Shown here in pieces: positions 34,834-43,659 of a stretch of DNA of 64,000 nt (position 1 is its first letter; each line of letters starts with the position of its first letter). Source of the stretch: Myxococcota bacterium (GTDB taxonomy: Bacteria > Myxococcota_A > Polyangia > Polyangiales > Polyangiaceae). The position numbers were made by a program, and so were the translations under genes. The notes under the pieces are model-generated. The model saw only the letters and a list, made by a program, of their open reading frames with translations. It made no database searches and was not told the DNA's origin. The DNA lies in the NCBI GenBank assembly GCA_963169915.1, contig CAUJEM010000035.1:1-64000 (forward strand), in the 5' to 3' direction.

Positions 34834-36147
34834 ATGCAGCAGCCCGAGAAGATTCAGCCCGCTGACGGCAAGCTCGCCGTGTTCCTCCCTGGCCTTGGCG
34901 CCGTCGCCACCACCTTCGTCGCCGGCTGCCTGCTGGCGCGGCGGGGCCTCGCCCAGCCCGTCGGCTCGCTGACCCAGATGGGGACCATCCGCCTCGGCAA
35001 GCGCACGGACAACCGCTCCCCCAAGATCAAGGACTTCGTCCCGCTCGCGGGCCTCGATCAGCTCGAGTTCGCCGGCTGGGATCTGTTCCCGGACAGCGCC
35101 TATGAGGCGGCCGCCCACGCGGAGGTGCTGGAGGGCAAGCACCTCGACCCCATCAAGGAGGAGCTGCACGCCGTCAAGCCCATGACGGCGGCCTTCTACC
35201 CGGAGTACGTCAAGCGGCTCCACGGCACCCACGTCAAATCGCTCCAGACGAAGGCGGACGTGGTGGAGGCGCTCCGCGAGGACATCCGCCGCACCATGAA
35301 GGAGAAGGGCTGCAGCCGCGGCACCGCCGTCTGGTGTGGCTCCACGGAGATCTACGTGGAGGCGAGCGCCGTCCACCAGAGCATCGCCAGCTTCGAGAAG
35401 GGGCTGCTGGAGAACGACCCGGGCATCGCCAGCTCCCAGCTCTACGCCTGGGCGTGCCTCAAGGAGGGCATCCCCTACGCCAACGGCGCCCCCAACCTCA
35501 CGGTGGACTTCCCCGCGGCGCAGCAGCTCTCCCGAGAGATGGCCACGCCCATCAGCGGCAAGGACTTCAAGACCGGCCAGACGCTGATGAAGACCATCTT
35601 GGCGCCTGGCTTCAAGGCGCGCATGCTCGGGCTCAACGGCTGGTTTTCCACCAACATCTTGGGCAACCGCGACGGCGAGGTGCTGGACGATCCGCAGAAC
35701 TTCAAGACCAAGGAGGTCAGCAAGCTGGGGGTGCTCGAGCACATCTTGCAGCCCGCCCACTACGCCGACCTCTACGGCCACCTCTACCACAAGGTGCGCA
35801 TCGAGTATTACCCGCCGCGCGGCGACGCGAAGGAGGGCTGGGACAACATCGACATCTTTGGGTGGCTCGGCTACCCCATGCAAATCAAGGTCGATTTCTT
35901 GTGCCGGGACTCCATCCTGGCGGCGCCGCTGGTGCTGGACTTGGCGCTGTTCATGGATCTGGCCAAGCGCGCCGGCTTCTCCGGGACGCAGGAGTGGCTG
36001 TCCTTCTTCTACAAGAGCCCCATGACGGCCGAGGGGCTCTACCCCGAGCACGATCTGTTCATCCAGAGCATGAAGCTGAAGAACACCCTGCGCTGGATGA
36101 TGGGCGCGGAGCTCATCACGCACCTCGGCAACGAGTACTACGACTGA
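34834..36147 (+). CDS. myo-Inositol-1-phosphate synthase
   Basis: This enzyme converts glucose-6-phosphate to inositol-1-phosphate with bound NAD. The 437-residue protein opens with the nucleotide-binding LAVFLPGLGAVATTFVAG. It contains GKDFKTGQTLMKT, the lysine-rich catalytic segment, NGWFSTNILGNRDGEVL, and FKTKEVSKL in the usual order. The length and the absence of the eukaryotic N-terminal extension fit bacterial/archaeal MIPS. It is divergent from the LicC-like gene and, with the fusion and CDP-alcohol transferase genes, supplies a route to an inositol phosphodiester. The ATG at 34834 has no Shine-Dalgarno in front. Confidence 0.94.
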   Translation: MQQPEKIQPADGKLAVFLPGLGAVATTFVAGCLLARRGLAQPVGSLTQMGTIRLGKRTDNRSPKIKDFVPLAGLDQLEFAGWDLFPDSAYEAAAHAEVLEGKHLDPIKEELHAVKPMTAAFYPEYVKRLHGTHVKSLQTKADVVEALREDIRRTMKEKGCSRGTAVWCGSTEIYVEASAVHQSIASFEKGLLENDPGIASSQLYAWACLKEGIPYANGAPNLTVDFPAAQQLSREMATPISGKDFKTGQTLMKTILAPGFKARMLGLNGWFSTNILGNRDGEVLDDPQNFKTKEVSKLGVLEHILQPAHYADLYGHLYHKVRIEYYPPRGDAKEGWDNIDIFGWLGYPMQIKVDFLCRDSILAAPLVLDLALFMDLAKRAGFSGTQEWLSFFYKSPMTAEGLYPEHDLFIQSMKLKNTLRWMMGAELITHLGNEYYD

Positions 36148-36190
36148 GGGCTCCGGACCGAGCGCCGCGCCCGCCGCGCCCCTGCCCACC

Positions 36191-36214
36191 GCGCGCTCAC
36201 GCTTTCTAGCGCGC
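36191..36214. terminator. Weak hairpin after MIPS
   Basis: GCGCGCT (36191-36197) and AGCGCGC (36208-36214) can form a 7-bp stem with a 10-nt loop in the 96-bp gap behind the inositol-phosphate synthase gene. A modest terminator is possible. The following CocE-like gene is on the same strand. Confidence 0.3.
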
Positions 36215-36243
36215 CGCGCGCCGAGTGATGGCAGACTGAGCTC

Positions 36244-38511
36244 ATGCTGGAGCGCCTGCGTTGGTTCACCGTGCTGGGCTTCGCTAGCCTCACCCTCGCC
36301 TGCAGCGGGGACGACGCCGGAGAGGCGGCGGCGCCCTCCGTCAGCTTCGACCTTCGCCAGAGCGTCCACCAGCTCCACCTGTGGAACGCAGCGCCAGGGC
36401 TGCCCGTCACGCTCACGGGTCCGGACGGCGCTACGGTCACGGAGGCGGTGACGGACGAGCTCGGGAGCCTCGTGCTGCGTGAGCTCCCGGAGGGTGAGGG
36501 CTATCGGCTGACGGTCGGGCAAGAGCGCACCGGCACGCTCCGCGTGTACCGAGCGGAGGAGCTGCTGCCGGAGCGCTCGTTCTACGCGGCGCAGCGCTTG
36601 AAGGCGGGCACGGGCTACATCACGACCCGCGACGGCACCACGCTGGCGGTGTTCGTGACGCTGCCCGGCCCCGAAGAGGAGGGCCCCTACCCCACCGTCG
36701 TCAACTACTCGGGCTATGACCCCGCGCGCCCCGGCAAGTCCCTCGGCGGCGCCGCGGAGCTGCTCTGCGGCACCTACCCGGTGCTGTGCGACGCGCCCTC
36801 GGACGGCAGCGCGCTGCTGTCGGCGCTGATGGGCTATGCCACCGTGAGCGTCAACATGCGCGGCACGGGCTGCTCCGGCGGCGCCTACGATTTCTTCGAA
36901 GAGCTCCAGCTGCTCGACGGCTACGACGTGATCGAGACGGTGGCGGCGCAACCCTGGGTCTTGCACGGCAAAGTGGGCATGACGGGGCTGTCCTATCCCG
37001 GCATCGCGCAGCTCTTCGTCGCCAAAACCCGGCCTCCTGGGCTGGCGGCCATCACCCCGCTCAGCGTCATCGGCAACACCGTCACCACCTTGGTGCCCGG
37101 CGGCATCCTCAACGATGGCTTCGCGCTCAACTGGGGGCACAACGTCTGGGATCGCGCGGCGCCCTACGGACAAGGCTGGGAGCGGGAGCAGGTGGACGCA
37201 GGCGACGCCGTCTGTGAGCAAAACCAGCTCCTCCACGGCCAGCGCGTGGACATCATCGCCAAGGCCAGGGCTACGCCCTACGCCGACCCGAAGATCGTCG
37301 ATCCGCTGAACCCCACGCTCTTCGCGGGAGACATCGAGGTGCCGGTGTTCCTCACGGGCTCGTGGCAAGACGAGCAGACCGGCCCCTTCTTCACCACGCT
37401 GCTCGACCGCTTCGGCGCGGCCCCCGTCCAGCGCTTCACGGTCTTCAACGGCATTCACCCGGACGGCTTCGGACCGCAGAACCTGGTGGAGTGGAAGACC
37501 TTCCTGGATCTCTACGTCGCCCAGCGCGTGCCCTCCATCTCCCCGGAGCTCCGCGGGCTCTCCGGCATGCTGTTCGAGTACGTCTTCGGCATCCGCACCA
37601 CCCTGCCGCCCGACCGCTTCGCCCAGTACGCGACCCACGCGGAGGCGCTCGCCGCCTTCGAAGCGGAGCAGCCGCTCCGCGTCCTGTTCGAGAGCGGCGC
37701 GGGCGACGCCCCGGGGGCTCCCGTCGGTACCTTCGAGCAGCGCTTCGCGGCCTGGCCGGTCCCCGGCACCACGCCGCTGCGGCTGTTCTTCCAGCCGGAC
37801 GGCTCGCTCGCGAGCAGCGCGCCCACCGCCGCGAGCGCCGCGTCCGAGTTCGACGCCGACCCGGAGGCGGGCCAGCGCGGGATCTTGGCGCCGCAGGGCA
37901 ACCTCTGGGATCCGCTGCCGGCCTACGACTGGCGCCAGCCGGCGGCGGGTCGCCAGGTCGCCTTCGAGAGCGCGCCGTTCCCCGCGGATCACGTCATGAT
38001 CGGCACCGGGAGCGTCGATCTGTGGGTCCGCTCGAACCGCCCGGACGCCGACCTCGAGGTGAACCTGAGCGAGGTGCGCCCGGACGGCAAGGAGGTGTAC
38101 GTCCAGAGCGGCTGGCTGCGCGCCAGCCAGCGCAAGCTCACGGCGGACTCCACCGAGCTCTGGCCCGTCCCCACCCAGCGCGAGCAAGACGTCGTCCCGC
38201 TGCCGAGCGGTCAGTGGAGCGCGGCTCGGATCGCCATCGCGGGCTTCGCCCACGTGTTCCGCTCCGGCTCGCGCCTGCGCGTCACCATCGACACCCCGGG
38301 CGATAGCCGGGCGGAGTGGCGCTTCGCGCTGCTCCCCGACACCGCCGGCGCCGTCCACGCCGTCGCGCACGACGCGGCCCACCCCTCGAGCGTGGTGCTC
38401 CCGCTCGTCCCGGGCGTCACCGCCCCCGCCGCGCTGCCTCCCTGCCCCTCGCTGCGCGGGCAGCCCTGTCGTGACCACGTGGTGACGGCCAACCGCCCCG
38501 CTGCCCCCTGA
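36244..38511 (+). CDS. CocE/NonD-family serine hydrolase, lipoprotein
   Basis: A 755-residue secreted lipoprotein (lipobox LTLAC). Residues ~30-115 form a small beta domain. The alpha/beta-hydrolase core follows, with the nucleophile in MTGLSYPGIAQL (Gly-x-Ser-Tyr-x-Gly), the Asp in TGSWQDEQTGPF and the His in FNGIHPDGF. The C-terminal part is the jelly-roll domain found in CocE and X-Pro dipeptidyl-peptidases (SVDLWVRSNRPDADLEVNLS, VRPDGKEVYVQSGWLRAS, GSRLRVTIDTPG). It probably cleaves acyl or peptide bonds outside the cell. Substrate is open; cocaine-esterase and glutaryl-acylase relatives show how varied the family is. Confidence 0.9.
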   Translation: MLERLRWFTVLGFASLTLACSGDDAGEAAAPSVSFDLRQSVHQLHLWNAAPGLPVTLTGPDGATVTEAVTDELGSLVLRELPEGEGYRLTVGQERTGTLRVYRAEELLPERSFYAAQRLKAGTGYITTRDGTTLAVFVTLPGPEEEGPYPTVVNYSGYDPARPGKSLGGAAELLCGTYPVLCDAPSDGSALLSALMGYATVSVNMRGTGCSGGAYDFFEELQLLDGYDVIETVAAQPWVLHGKVGMTGLSYPGIAQLFVAKTRPPGLAAITPLSVIGNTVTTLVPGGILNDGFALNWGHNVWDRAAPYGQGWEREQVDAGDAVCEQNQLLHGQRVDIIAKARATPYADPKIVDPLNPTLFAGDIEVPVFLTGSWQDEQTGPFFTTLLDRFGAAPVQRFTVFNGIHPDGFGPQNLVEWKTFLDLYVAQRVPSISPELRGLSGMLFEYVFGIRTTLPPDRFAQYATHAEALAAFEAEQPLRVLFESGAGDAPGAPVGTFEQRFAAWPVPGTTPLRLFFQPDGSLASSAPTAASAASEFDADPEAGQRGILAPQGNLWDPLPAYDWRQPAAGRQVAFESAPFPADHVMIGTGSVDLWVRSNRPDADLEVNLSEVRPDGKEVYVQSGWLRASQRKLTADSTELWPVPTQREQDVVPLPSGQWSAARIAIAGFAHVFRSGSRLRVTIDTPGDSRAEWRFALLPDTAGAVHAVAHDAAHPSSVVLPLVPGVTAPAALPPCPSLRGQPCRDHVVTANRPAAP

Positions 38512-38623
38512 GCGCCGCGGCGCGCCCCACCGAGCCCCACGCGCCAGGCGCGCAGGCTCGGCCTCCACGGCGCGCTGGAGGTGAAGCTCAGCGGACGCTC
38601 CTGGACGCCCTCAGCGCGGCGGC

Positions 38624-38986
38624 TCACCAGCGCGACATGGCGCCCAGGTTGGAGACCTTCGAGAACCCTTGGTGCTTGAGCATGCCGGCCGCCGCGGCGC
38701 TGCGCATCCCGGACTGACAGTAAATGATGATGGGGCGCTCCTTCGAGCCGAGCTCGGCCAGGCGACCCGTCAGGTCACTGAGCGGGACGTTGAGCGCGCC
38801 CGGCAGGTGACCCGAGCCAAACTCCGAGGTGGAGCGCACGTCCAGCAGCAGCGCGCCTTCACTCACGAGCTGCTTGGCGGCCTCCGGGCTGATGTCACCG
38901 CGGCGCTTGATGAGCATCCACACCAGCAGCAAGCCAAAGACGGCGATGAGGATCCACTGAAGGGGGGTCATGGGCGTAGACTTCAT
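38624..38986 (-). CDS. Membrane-anchored rhodanese domain protein
   Basis: A 120-residue protein with an N-terminal membrane helix (WILIAVFGLLLVWML) and a single rhodanese domain: LLLDVRSTSEFGSGHLPGALNVPL and the active cysteine in IIIYCQSGMRSAAAAGML. Intact CxxGxRS-type loops carry persulfide sulfur. The anchor suggests it works at the inner membrane face, in sulfur transfer or redox handling. It is on its own between the CocE-type hydrolase gene and a divergent small membrane protein gene. Confidence 0.9.
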   Translation of the reverse strand: MKSTPMTPLQWILIAVFGLLLVWMLIKRRGDISPEAAKQLVSEGALLLDVRSTSEFGSGHLPGALNVPLSDLTGRLAELGSKERPIIIYCQSGMRSAAAAGMLKHQGFSKVSNLGAMSRW

Positions 38987-39105
38987 GGCGGCGCTGGCTC
39001 TCTTAGCAGGAGGCGCGCAGCGTGCGTGAGAGCCACGCGCGCCCCGAAGGGTTCGCGCCCCGACGCCCCACGGAACCCTCCTGGCGCCGTCTGGCTCTCA
39101 CCGGC

Positions 39106-39408
39106 ATGTCCAAAGCAGCCTCGGGCAAGCCTGCCCCCGGGAACGACCTCTTGCTCAGCGGGCTCGGCGTAGGCGCCGCTGGCGTCCTGGGCGCCACGGT
39201 GCTCGGGGCCGCGTGTCCGCTGTGCGTGGTCGCGGCCCCTGGCCTCATCGGCGCGGGGCTCTACCAGAAATGGCGCGCTCGCCGCGCCGAGCGCACGGCG
39301 AGCGCTGCGCCGGGGAGCGCCGGAGAGCGCCCCTCAGAGGCCCAGCAGGTCCACGGTGGCGCCCACGTGAGCGCGAGTGACGCTGGTGAGAAACCCGTAG
39401 TGGAGTAG
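39106..39408 (+). CDS. Small membrane protein with CPxC motif
   Basis: A 100-residue protein from the ATG at 39106 (an ATG at 39022 in the same frame lacks membrane-protein features before it). It has one or two hydrophobic helices joined by a CPLC motif, in LGAACPLCVVAAPGLIGAGL. A basic stretch (WRARRAERT) and an Ala/Ser-rich tail follow. CPxC can be a thiol or metal site. Its last 75 bp overlap the end of the convergent M28 peptidase gene. The gene is supported by the hydrophobic pattern but has no family I know. Confidence 0.55.
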   Translation: MSKAASGKPAPGNDLLLSGLGVGAAGVLGATVLGAACPLCVVAAPGLIGAGLYQKWRARRAERTASAAPGSAGERPSEAQQVHGGAHVSASDAGEKPVVE

Positions 39409-40374
39409 CTCCGGCTCGTCGTTACCGTCGAGGCAGTGGTACTGCGGGTAGCGGAAGTTGGCCGTGTCCGTGAGCATGACGCCCGGGTAGCCTTGCGCCC
39501 AGAAGGAGGCGTGATCCGAGCGCCGTAGGTCGATGAGCAGCGCGCTCTTGGTCTGATCCTCGGTCAGCATCAGGGGGATGCTCGGCGGGCCTTGGTCGGC
39601 GCTCGCGCGCGTTTGCAGGGCCGTGGCCAAGGGCTGCGCGGCGGGGTTGCCGATGATGGCGACGAAGTCCGCGCGCATGTCGTTGGCCTGGAGCTGCGCG
39701 AACTGCTCGCCGAACAGCAGGTTGAAGCCCGCGGGCATGGCCTGGCTGTTCGGCTCATCGCTCTTCACGCCCATGGTCTCCAGCGAGACCATGCTCACGA
39801 TGTCGTCGCCCCGCTCCTTGGCGGCCTTGGCGTAAGCGGCCGAGCCGATGAGCCCGAGCTCCTCCTCGTCCCAGCACGCGAGCACCAAGCTGCGTGCGGG
39901 CTGTAGGTGCTCGAAGACCCGCGCCGTCTCCAGCAGCGCCGCGACGCCCGTCGCGTTGTCATCGGCCCCCGCGCAGTCCGCGATGTGATCGTAGTGGGCG
40001 GAGACGACCACTTGCTCGGACGGCGTGGTCTTGCCCTGACGGCGACCGATCACGTTGACGCCCGTGGCGTAGCGGTGCAGCTCCACCGTGAAGCCGTACT
40101 GCTGAAAGCGCGAGGCGCAGAGATCTTGAACCGCCTGCCAGTGGGCGCTCTTGGGCGGGCGTGGCTGCGCGATGAAGAGGATGTCCTGCTTCAGGCGCTC
40201 CTCCTCCACGCAGCGCATCGCGGCCTCCGCCGACGCGGCGCAGCCGCCCGAGCCCGCGGCGCCCCCCGAGCCCGCGGCGCCGCTCGGCCCCCCCGACTTG
40301 CCGGTCTCCGAGCAGCCCAAGAGGGCCGCCGCGCCGAGGGCTAGCGCCATCCAACCTTGCAGACTCCGTGACAT
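39334..40374 (-). CDS. M28-family zinc aminopeptidase, lipoprotein
   Basis: A 346-residue lipoprotein (signal ending ALLGC, then a GGAAGSGG linker). The M28 metal site is complete: VVSAHYDHIADCAGADDNATG supplies His and the bridging Asp, WDEEELGLIGS the catalytic Glu pair, SMVSLET the next ligand region, and RRSDHASFWAQGYP the last His. It should release N-terminal residues from peptides outside the cell, in keeping with predatory or scavenging nutrition. The ATG at 40374 was chosen for its signal peptide. Confidence 0.92.
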   Translation of the reverse strand: MSRSLQGWMALALGAAALLGCSETGKSGGPSGAAGSGGAAGSGGCAASAEAAMRCVEEERLKQDILFIAQPRPPKSAHWQAVQDLCASRFQQYGFTVELHRYATGVNVIGRRQGKTTPSEQVVVSAHYDHIADCAGADDNATGVAALLETARVFEHLQPARSLVLACWDEEELGLIGSAAYAKAAKERGDDIVSMVSLETMGVKSDEPNSQAMPAGFNLLFGEQFAQLQANDMRADFVAIIGNPAAQPLATALQTRASADQGPPSIPLMLTEDQTKSALLIDLRRSDHASFWAQGYPGVMLTDTANFRYPQYHCLDGNDEPELLHYGFLTSVTRAHVGATVDLLGL

Positions 40375-40711
40375 CGGCCAGAGCTTAGCGCACCCGACCT
40401 TCGGGCGGCCGCCAATCGTACGACCTCCCTCCGCGTCACCCGCCCGAGGAGCCCCTTCTGCGGCGTGCCCCCGCGCGCCACGGCGGCGAGGGAGCTCAGA
40501 GACCGGCGCCCTCATGGCAGCGTCCGGAGCCCCCGGGACCGGCGGCCCCGATCCGGCGGCTGCGCCGGCAGAGCAGGGGACGAGGAAGTGGGAGCGGGTG
40601 CGGGTGCGGGTGCCGGCGATCTCGTGCCGCGGGAGCGAGGCCGGCGGACGGACGAGGCCGGCCCGAGGCTGAGCGCCCCACCGGGGGGCCCGACCCCGTC
40701 GCGGCCATCGC
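40375..40711. other. Intergenic region, no gene seen
   Basis: 337 bp between the M28 peptidase gene and the end of the vWA-protein gene. Both neighbours are on the minus strand. It contains a run of GGGTGC hexamers near 40597-40615 (GGGTGCGGGTGCGGGTGC) but no plausible coding frame. The peptidase promoter must lie here; none is clear. Confidence 0.4.
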
Positions 40712-42895
40712 TCAAGCAAGCCCGGCGCGACGTCGCGCGAGCCAGTGCAGCCCCGCGAGCACCGCCGCCGCCGTCGCCCAGGCCCAGGCTGGCGCCCACG
40801 GCGTGACGTGCCGCTCGGCGGCGACGGTCGTCGCGGGGGGCAAGGGCAGCTCGCCGATGCCACCGAGTCCCACGGCGACGCCGCCCAGCGCGCGGGCGAG
40901 CTGCCCCAAGCGCTCGGGATCCGGGCGCGAGTCGCTCCACGCCTCGCCGCCGCGCTCACACGCAAAATCCACGCGCGCAGCAGGGGCCTCTCCGATGCTC
41001 GCGCGCGCCGTGTAGCCCCCCGCCTCGAGCGCGCCGACGTCCACGACGACGCTGCCCTCCTCGGTGGGCTGCTCGAAGGTGCGCGGCGCCGGCTCTGCCC
41101 CGAGGCGCTCGAGCACCAGCTTCAGCGGTCCTCGCTGCTGTGCCAGGCGCGTCACTCGCAGGCGCGTGGGCTCGCCGGCGATGCACTCGCTCTCCAGCTC
41201 GATCCTGGCGGGCTCGAACCTCGGATCGCGCATCAGCCAGCCGAGCAGGCCGTCCCACAGCGCGCCGAAGGCCCGCCCCCCGCTCTCCGCCGCCCACTCG
41301 CTGAAGCCGAGCAAGTGCGTCCCGTCGACGCCGAGCGCGATGCTCCGCCCGTCCCCTGCCTCCGAGAGCGCGAGCACCGGCATGGGCTGCTCCCCGGCGC
41401 GCAGGCGCGGGTGCTCCCACAGCACGATCGCCCCTGGGCGCGGGCCGCCGAGCAGGTTCGCGCCCGGCAGCACGGGGAGGCCCTCCTTGGCGAGCTCCCG
41501 CAGCGCGGACAAAACCGGGGCCGAGCGGCCTGCGTCCGTGAGCGTCGGGAGGAAGCCGTTGACGTCGAAGGAGGCTCCACCGGTCGGGATGTGGACGGGG
41601 AGCACCTCGTCGAGGCCGCTGCCTGCATAGCCCCCCCCCGCGAAGGCCGCGGGTCCGCCCACCAGGATGAGCCCGCCGCCGCTGCTCACGTAGCGAGCCA
41701 GGGCGGGCAGGTACTGCGAGAGCTTGTAGCGGACCGCGTCGATGTCTTGCAGTACCACCGCGTCGAAGCTGGGGAGGTGCTGCGTGAACAGCTCGTCCAC
41801 CGGGAACGGGATGAGCGCCAGCTCCGAGTCGTCGTCGGTCGCGGTGTCGTCCTCTTCGGTCCTCAGGATGAAGAACGCGACCAGATCGACGGAGTCGTCG
41901 GTCTTGAGCCAGCGGCGCAAGGCGCGCACGTCGTAGGTCGGGCGCCCCGCGACGTGGAGCAGGCGGACGCGCTCCCGCGCGACGCTGAAGGTCAGCAGGC
42001 GCGCGTCGTTGTCCGGGATCTCGTCGCCGCCGGGCGCGCGCAGCGCCACCTCGAGGACTCGCGCCCCAGCGCGCTCCAAGGTGACGCTGAGCTCGACGCG
42101 CCCCACCCCGTCTTCGAGCGTGGCGACCCCCGTGGCCAAGACCTCCGGCGGACCCGCCGCGCGCAGCTCGCGGACGGTGACCGGGAGCGCGTCGCAGTCG
42201 AGCCCCCCCGCGCAGCCCACCTCCACCACCAACTGCAGAGGCTGGTGGGCCACCGCCGCCCCCGCAGCGCGCACGGCGCGGACGCTCGCGTCCTTCGGCG
42301 TCACGCGCGTGGTGGCCACCGTGTGCCCCTGGATCCCCAGGGCGCCGAGCTGGGCCCGGAGCTCCTCCAGGCGTGGGCTAGGCGCGGGCCGCGTCAGCCG
42401 CCCGTCACTGACGAGGACGATGAGATCCGGTCGCCCCGTCGTCAGGCTGGCGACGCCCTCGAGCGCTCCGAGCGCGTCGCTCCCCGCGCGGCGCGGGGAC
42501 GGCTGCTCCGTCCAGGGCCGCGGCGCGCCCTCGTCGAAGCCGAGGACGTTGAGCCGAGCCGAGGCGTAGCGCTCGCGCAGCGCCGCCACCGCGCGCCGCG
42601 CGCCCTCGTCGCGCGTCTGCTCGCCATCGCGCAGCAGCATGCGGCGAGAGCGATCCACCAAGACGACGACCTGGGGCCCGAGCACGCTGCCGCGCGTGGT
42701 GACGCGCGAGGGTCGGAGCACGACCCCCGCCAACGTGAGCCACGCCAGCAGCGCCGTGAGGGCCACCAGCGCTCGATGCCGCAGGTGCCGCCGGAGCTCG
42801 AAGGCCAGCACGACCGCCGAGAGCAGCAGCAGCAGCGCGGCCGCCCAGCCGAGGACGCCGCCGAGCTCTTCGGCAAAGGACAGCTCCGAGCTCAT
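40712..42895 (-). CDS. Membrane protein with vWA-like and GATase-like domains
   Basis: A 727-residue protein with two N-terminal membrane helices and one at the C-terminus (WATAAAVLAGLHWL). Between them lies a von Willebrand A-like domain starting at QVVVLVDRSRRMLL and a type 1 glutamine-amidotransferase-like domain with VVLQDIDAVRYKLSQYLP and YVSSGGGLILVGGPAAFAGGGY. The metal site of vWA domains, DxSxS, is degenerate here (D-R-S-R-R). Homologues belong to the BatA/DUF4159 gene groups, usually near moxR. It overlaps the DUF4159 gene by 4 bp (ATGA) and is the last gene of that operon. A role in envelope assembly or stress is inferred from that context only. Confidence 0.82.
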   Translation of the reverse strand: MSSELSFAEELGGVLGWAAALLLLLSAVVLAFELRRHLRHRALVALTALLAWLTLAGVVLRPSRVTTRGSVLGPQVVVLVDRSRRMLLRDGEQTRDEGARRAVAALRERYASARLNVLGFDEGAPRPWTEQPSPRRAGSDALGALEGVASLTTGRPDLIVLVSDGRLTRPAPSPRLEELRAQLGALGIQGHTVATTRVTPKDASVRAVRAAGAAVAHQPLQLVVEVGCAGGLDCDALPVTVRELRAAGPPEVLATGVATLEDGVGRVELSVTLERAGARVLEVALRAPGGDEIPDNDARLLTFSVARERVRLLHVAGRPTYDVRALRRWLKTDDSVDLVAFFILRTEEDDTATDDDSELALIPFPVDELFTQHLPSFDAVVLQDIDAVRYKLSQYLPALARYVSSGGGLILVGGPAAFAGGGYAGSGLDEVLPVHIPTGGASFDVNGFLPTLTDAGRSAPVLSALRELAKEGLPVLPGANLLGGPRPGAIVLWEHPRLRAGEQPMPVLALSEAGDGRSIALGVDGTHLLGFSEWAAESGGRAFGALWDGLLGWLMRDPRFEPARIELESECIAGEPTRLRVTRLAQQRGPLKLVLERLGAEPAPRTFEQPTEEGSVVVDVGALEAGGYTARASIGEAPAARVDFACERGGEAWSDSRPDPERLGQLARALGGVAVGLGGIGELPLPPATTVAAERHVTPWAPAWAWATAAAVLAGLHWLARRRAGLA

Positions 42896-43659
42896 CGCTG
42901 CTGGGCTCGCCGGCGCATGAGCCAGGGCGCGTGCACCTGGTCGTCCTTGTAGTCGGAGCAGAGCAGGTACATGGCGATGTTCACCGCCAGCCTCACGGCC
43001 AGCTCGCGCTGCCTCGCCCCTCCGGGCTCCACCTCCAGCGCCCAGCCGCCGGCGGCGGTGCGCGCCAAGGCGCCGAGCAAATCATGCTGGAGCAGCAGCA
43101 CCTGCGCCTGCCCCCCCCGCACGATGGCTTCGAGGCGCGGCTCCCCGAGCACGCGCCCGACCGGACGGTCCAAGATGTAGTAGGTCTTGTAGAGGACGTG
43201 CGTGCTGGGCAGCGTGAGCGGCGCGCTCGAGGGGAGCAGCCGCGCCAGCTCTCGTCGCGCGCCGCGGCCGAAGGCGCCGCGGCTCGGCTCCGCGTCGTCC
43301 ACCACGAGCATCCCGCCGAGCTTGAGGTAGCGCGTCAGGTGACGCAGCTCCTCCGGCTGCAGCGGCGCGGGGTCGTCCGCGCCCGACCACACCACGAAGG
43401 GCTCCGCGAACAGCGCGCGGGAGTCCGCCGCCACCGAGACCTGGCTGAGCCGCGCGGGCGCGCTGGTGCGGCGCATCAGCTCCCAAGCCCACCGCGACGG
43501 CGCCGTGTCGCGGAGCCCCTGGAGCCTACGGCCACCGACGCTGAGCGACCGGGGCAAGAAGCTCCCCGCCGTCCCGAAGGCTCGCGCCGTGCCCGGCGCG
43601 AGCCCGAGCCCCAGGGCCCCCAGCAGCAGCCCGCGCCGAGCGAGGGTGACACGGCTCAC
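42892..43659 (-). CDS. DUF4159-family exported protein
   Basis: A 255-residue protein whose N-terminus LARRGLLLGALGLGL followed by APGTARA looks like a Tat-type signal (twin Arg, long hydrophobic core, ARA cleavage). The mature protein has FVVWSGADDPAPLQPEELRHLTRYLKLGGMLVVDDAEP, HVLYKTYYILDRPVGR and NIAMYLLCSDYKDDQ, the hallmarks of DUF4159. It starts at GTG overlapping the upstream lipoprotein gene by 4 bp and in turn overlaps the vWA/GATase-like gene by 4 bp, so the three are almost certainly one operon. The family has no defined biochemical role. Confidence 0.82.
   Translation of the reverse strand: MSRVTLARRGLLLGALGLGLAPGTARAFGTAGSFLPRSLSVGGRRLQGLRDTAPSRWAWELMRRTSAPARLSQVSVAADSRALFAEPFVVWSGADDPAPLQPEELRHLTRYLKLGGMLVVDDAEPSRGAFGRGARRELARLLPSSAPLTLPSTHVLYKTYYILDRPVGRVLGEPRLEAIVRGGQAQVLLLQHDLLGALARTAAGGWALEVEPGGARQRELAVRLAVNIAMYLLCSDYKDDQVHAPWLMRRRAQQR

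Noticed and set aside
30655-36147. A phosphonate biosynthesis cluster.
   Set aside because: The FrbH-like fusion suggests it, but no phosphoenolpyruvate mutase or phosphonopyruvate decarboxylase is present, while an inositol-phosphate synthase is. Kept only as an alternative.
34810-38568. A 1252-codon open frame antisense to MIPS and the CocE-type hydrolase.
   Set aside because: Both plus-strand genes have full motif sets. The antisense product is a biased Arg/Ala/Gly/Val sequence without domains, an effect of very high GC at third positions.
40597-40615. GGGTGC hexamer run as a possible regulatory or quadruplex element.
   Set aside because: Only three copies, and G-rich runs are frequent by chance at this base composition.
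40745-42952. A 735-codon open frame on the plus strand opposite the vWA/GATase-like gene.
   Set aside because: Composition is that of a shadow frame (Arg/Glu/His-rich, no hydrophobic core), and the minus-strand gene has membrane helices, recognisable domains and operon overlaps.
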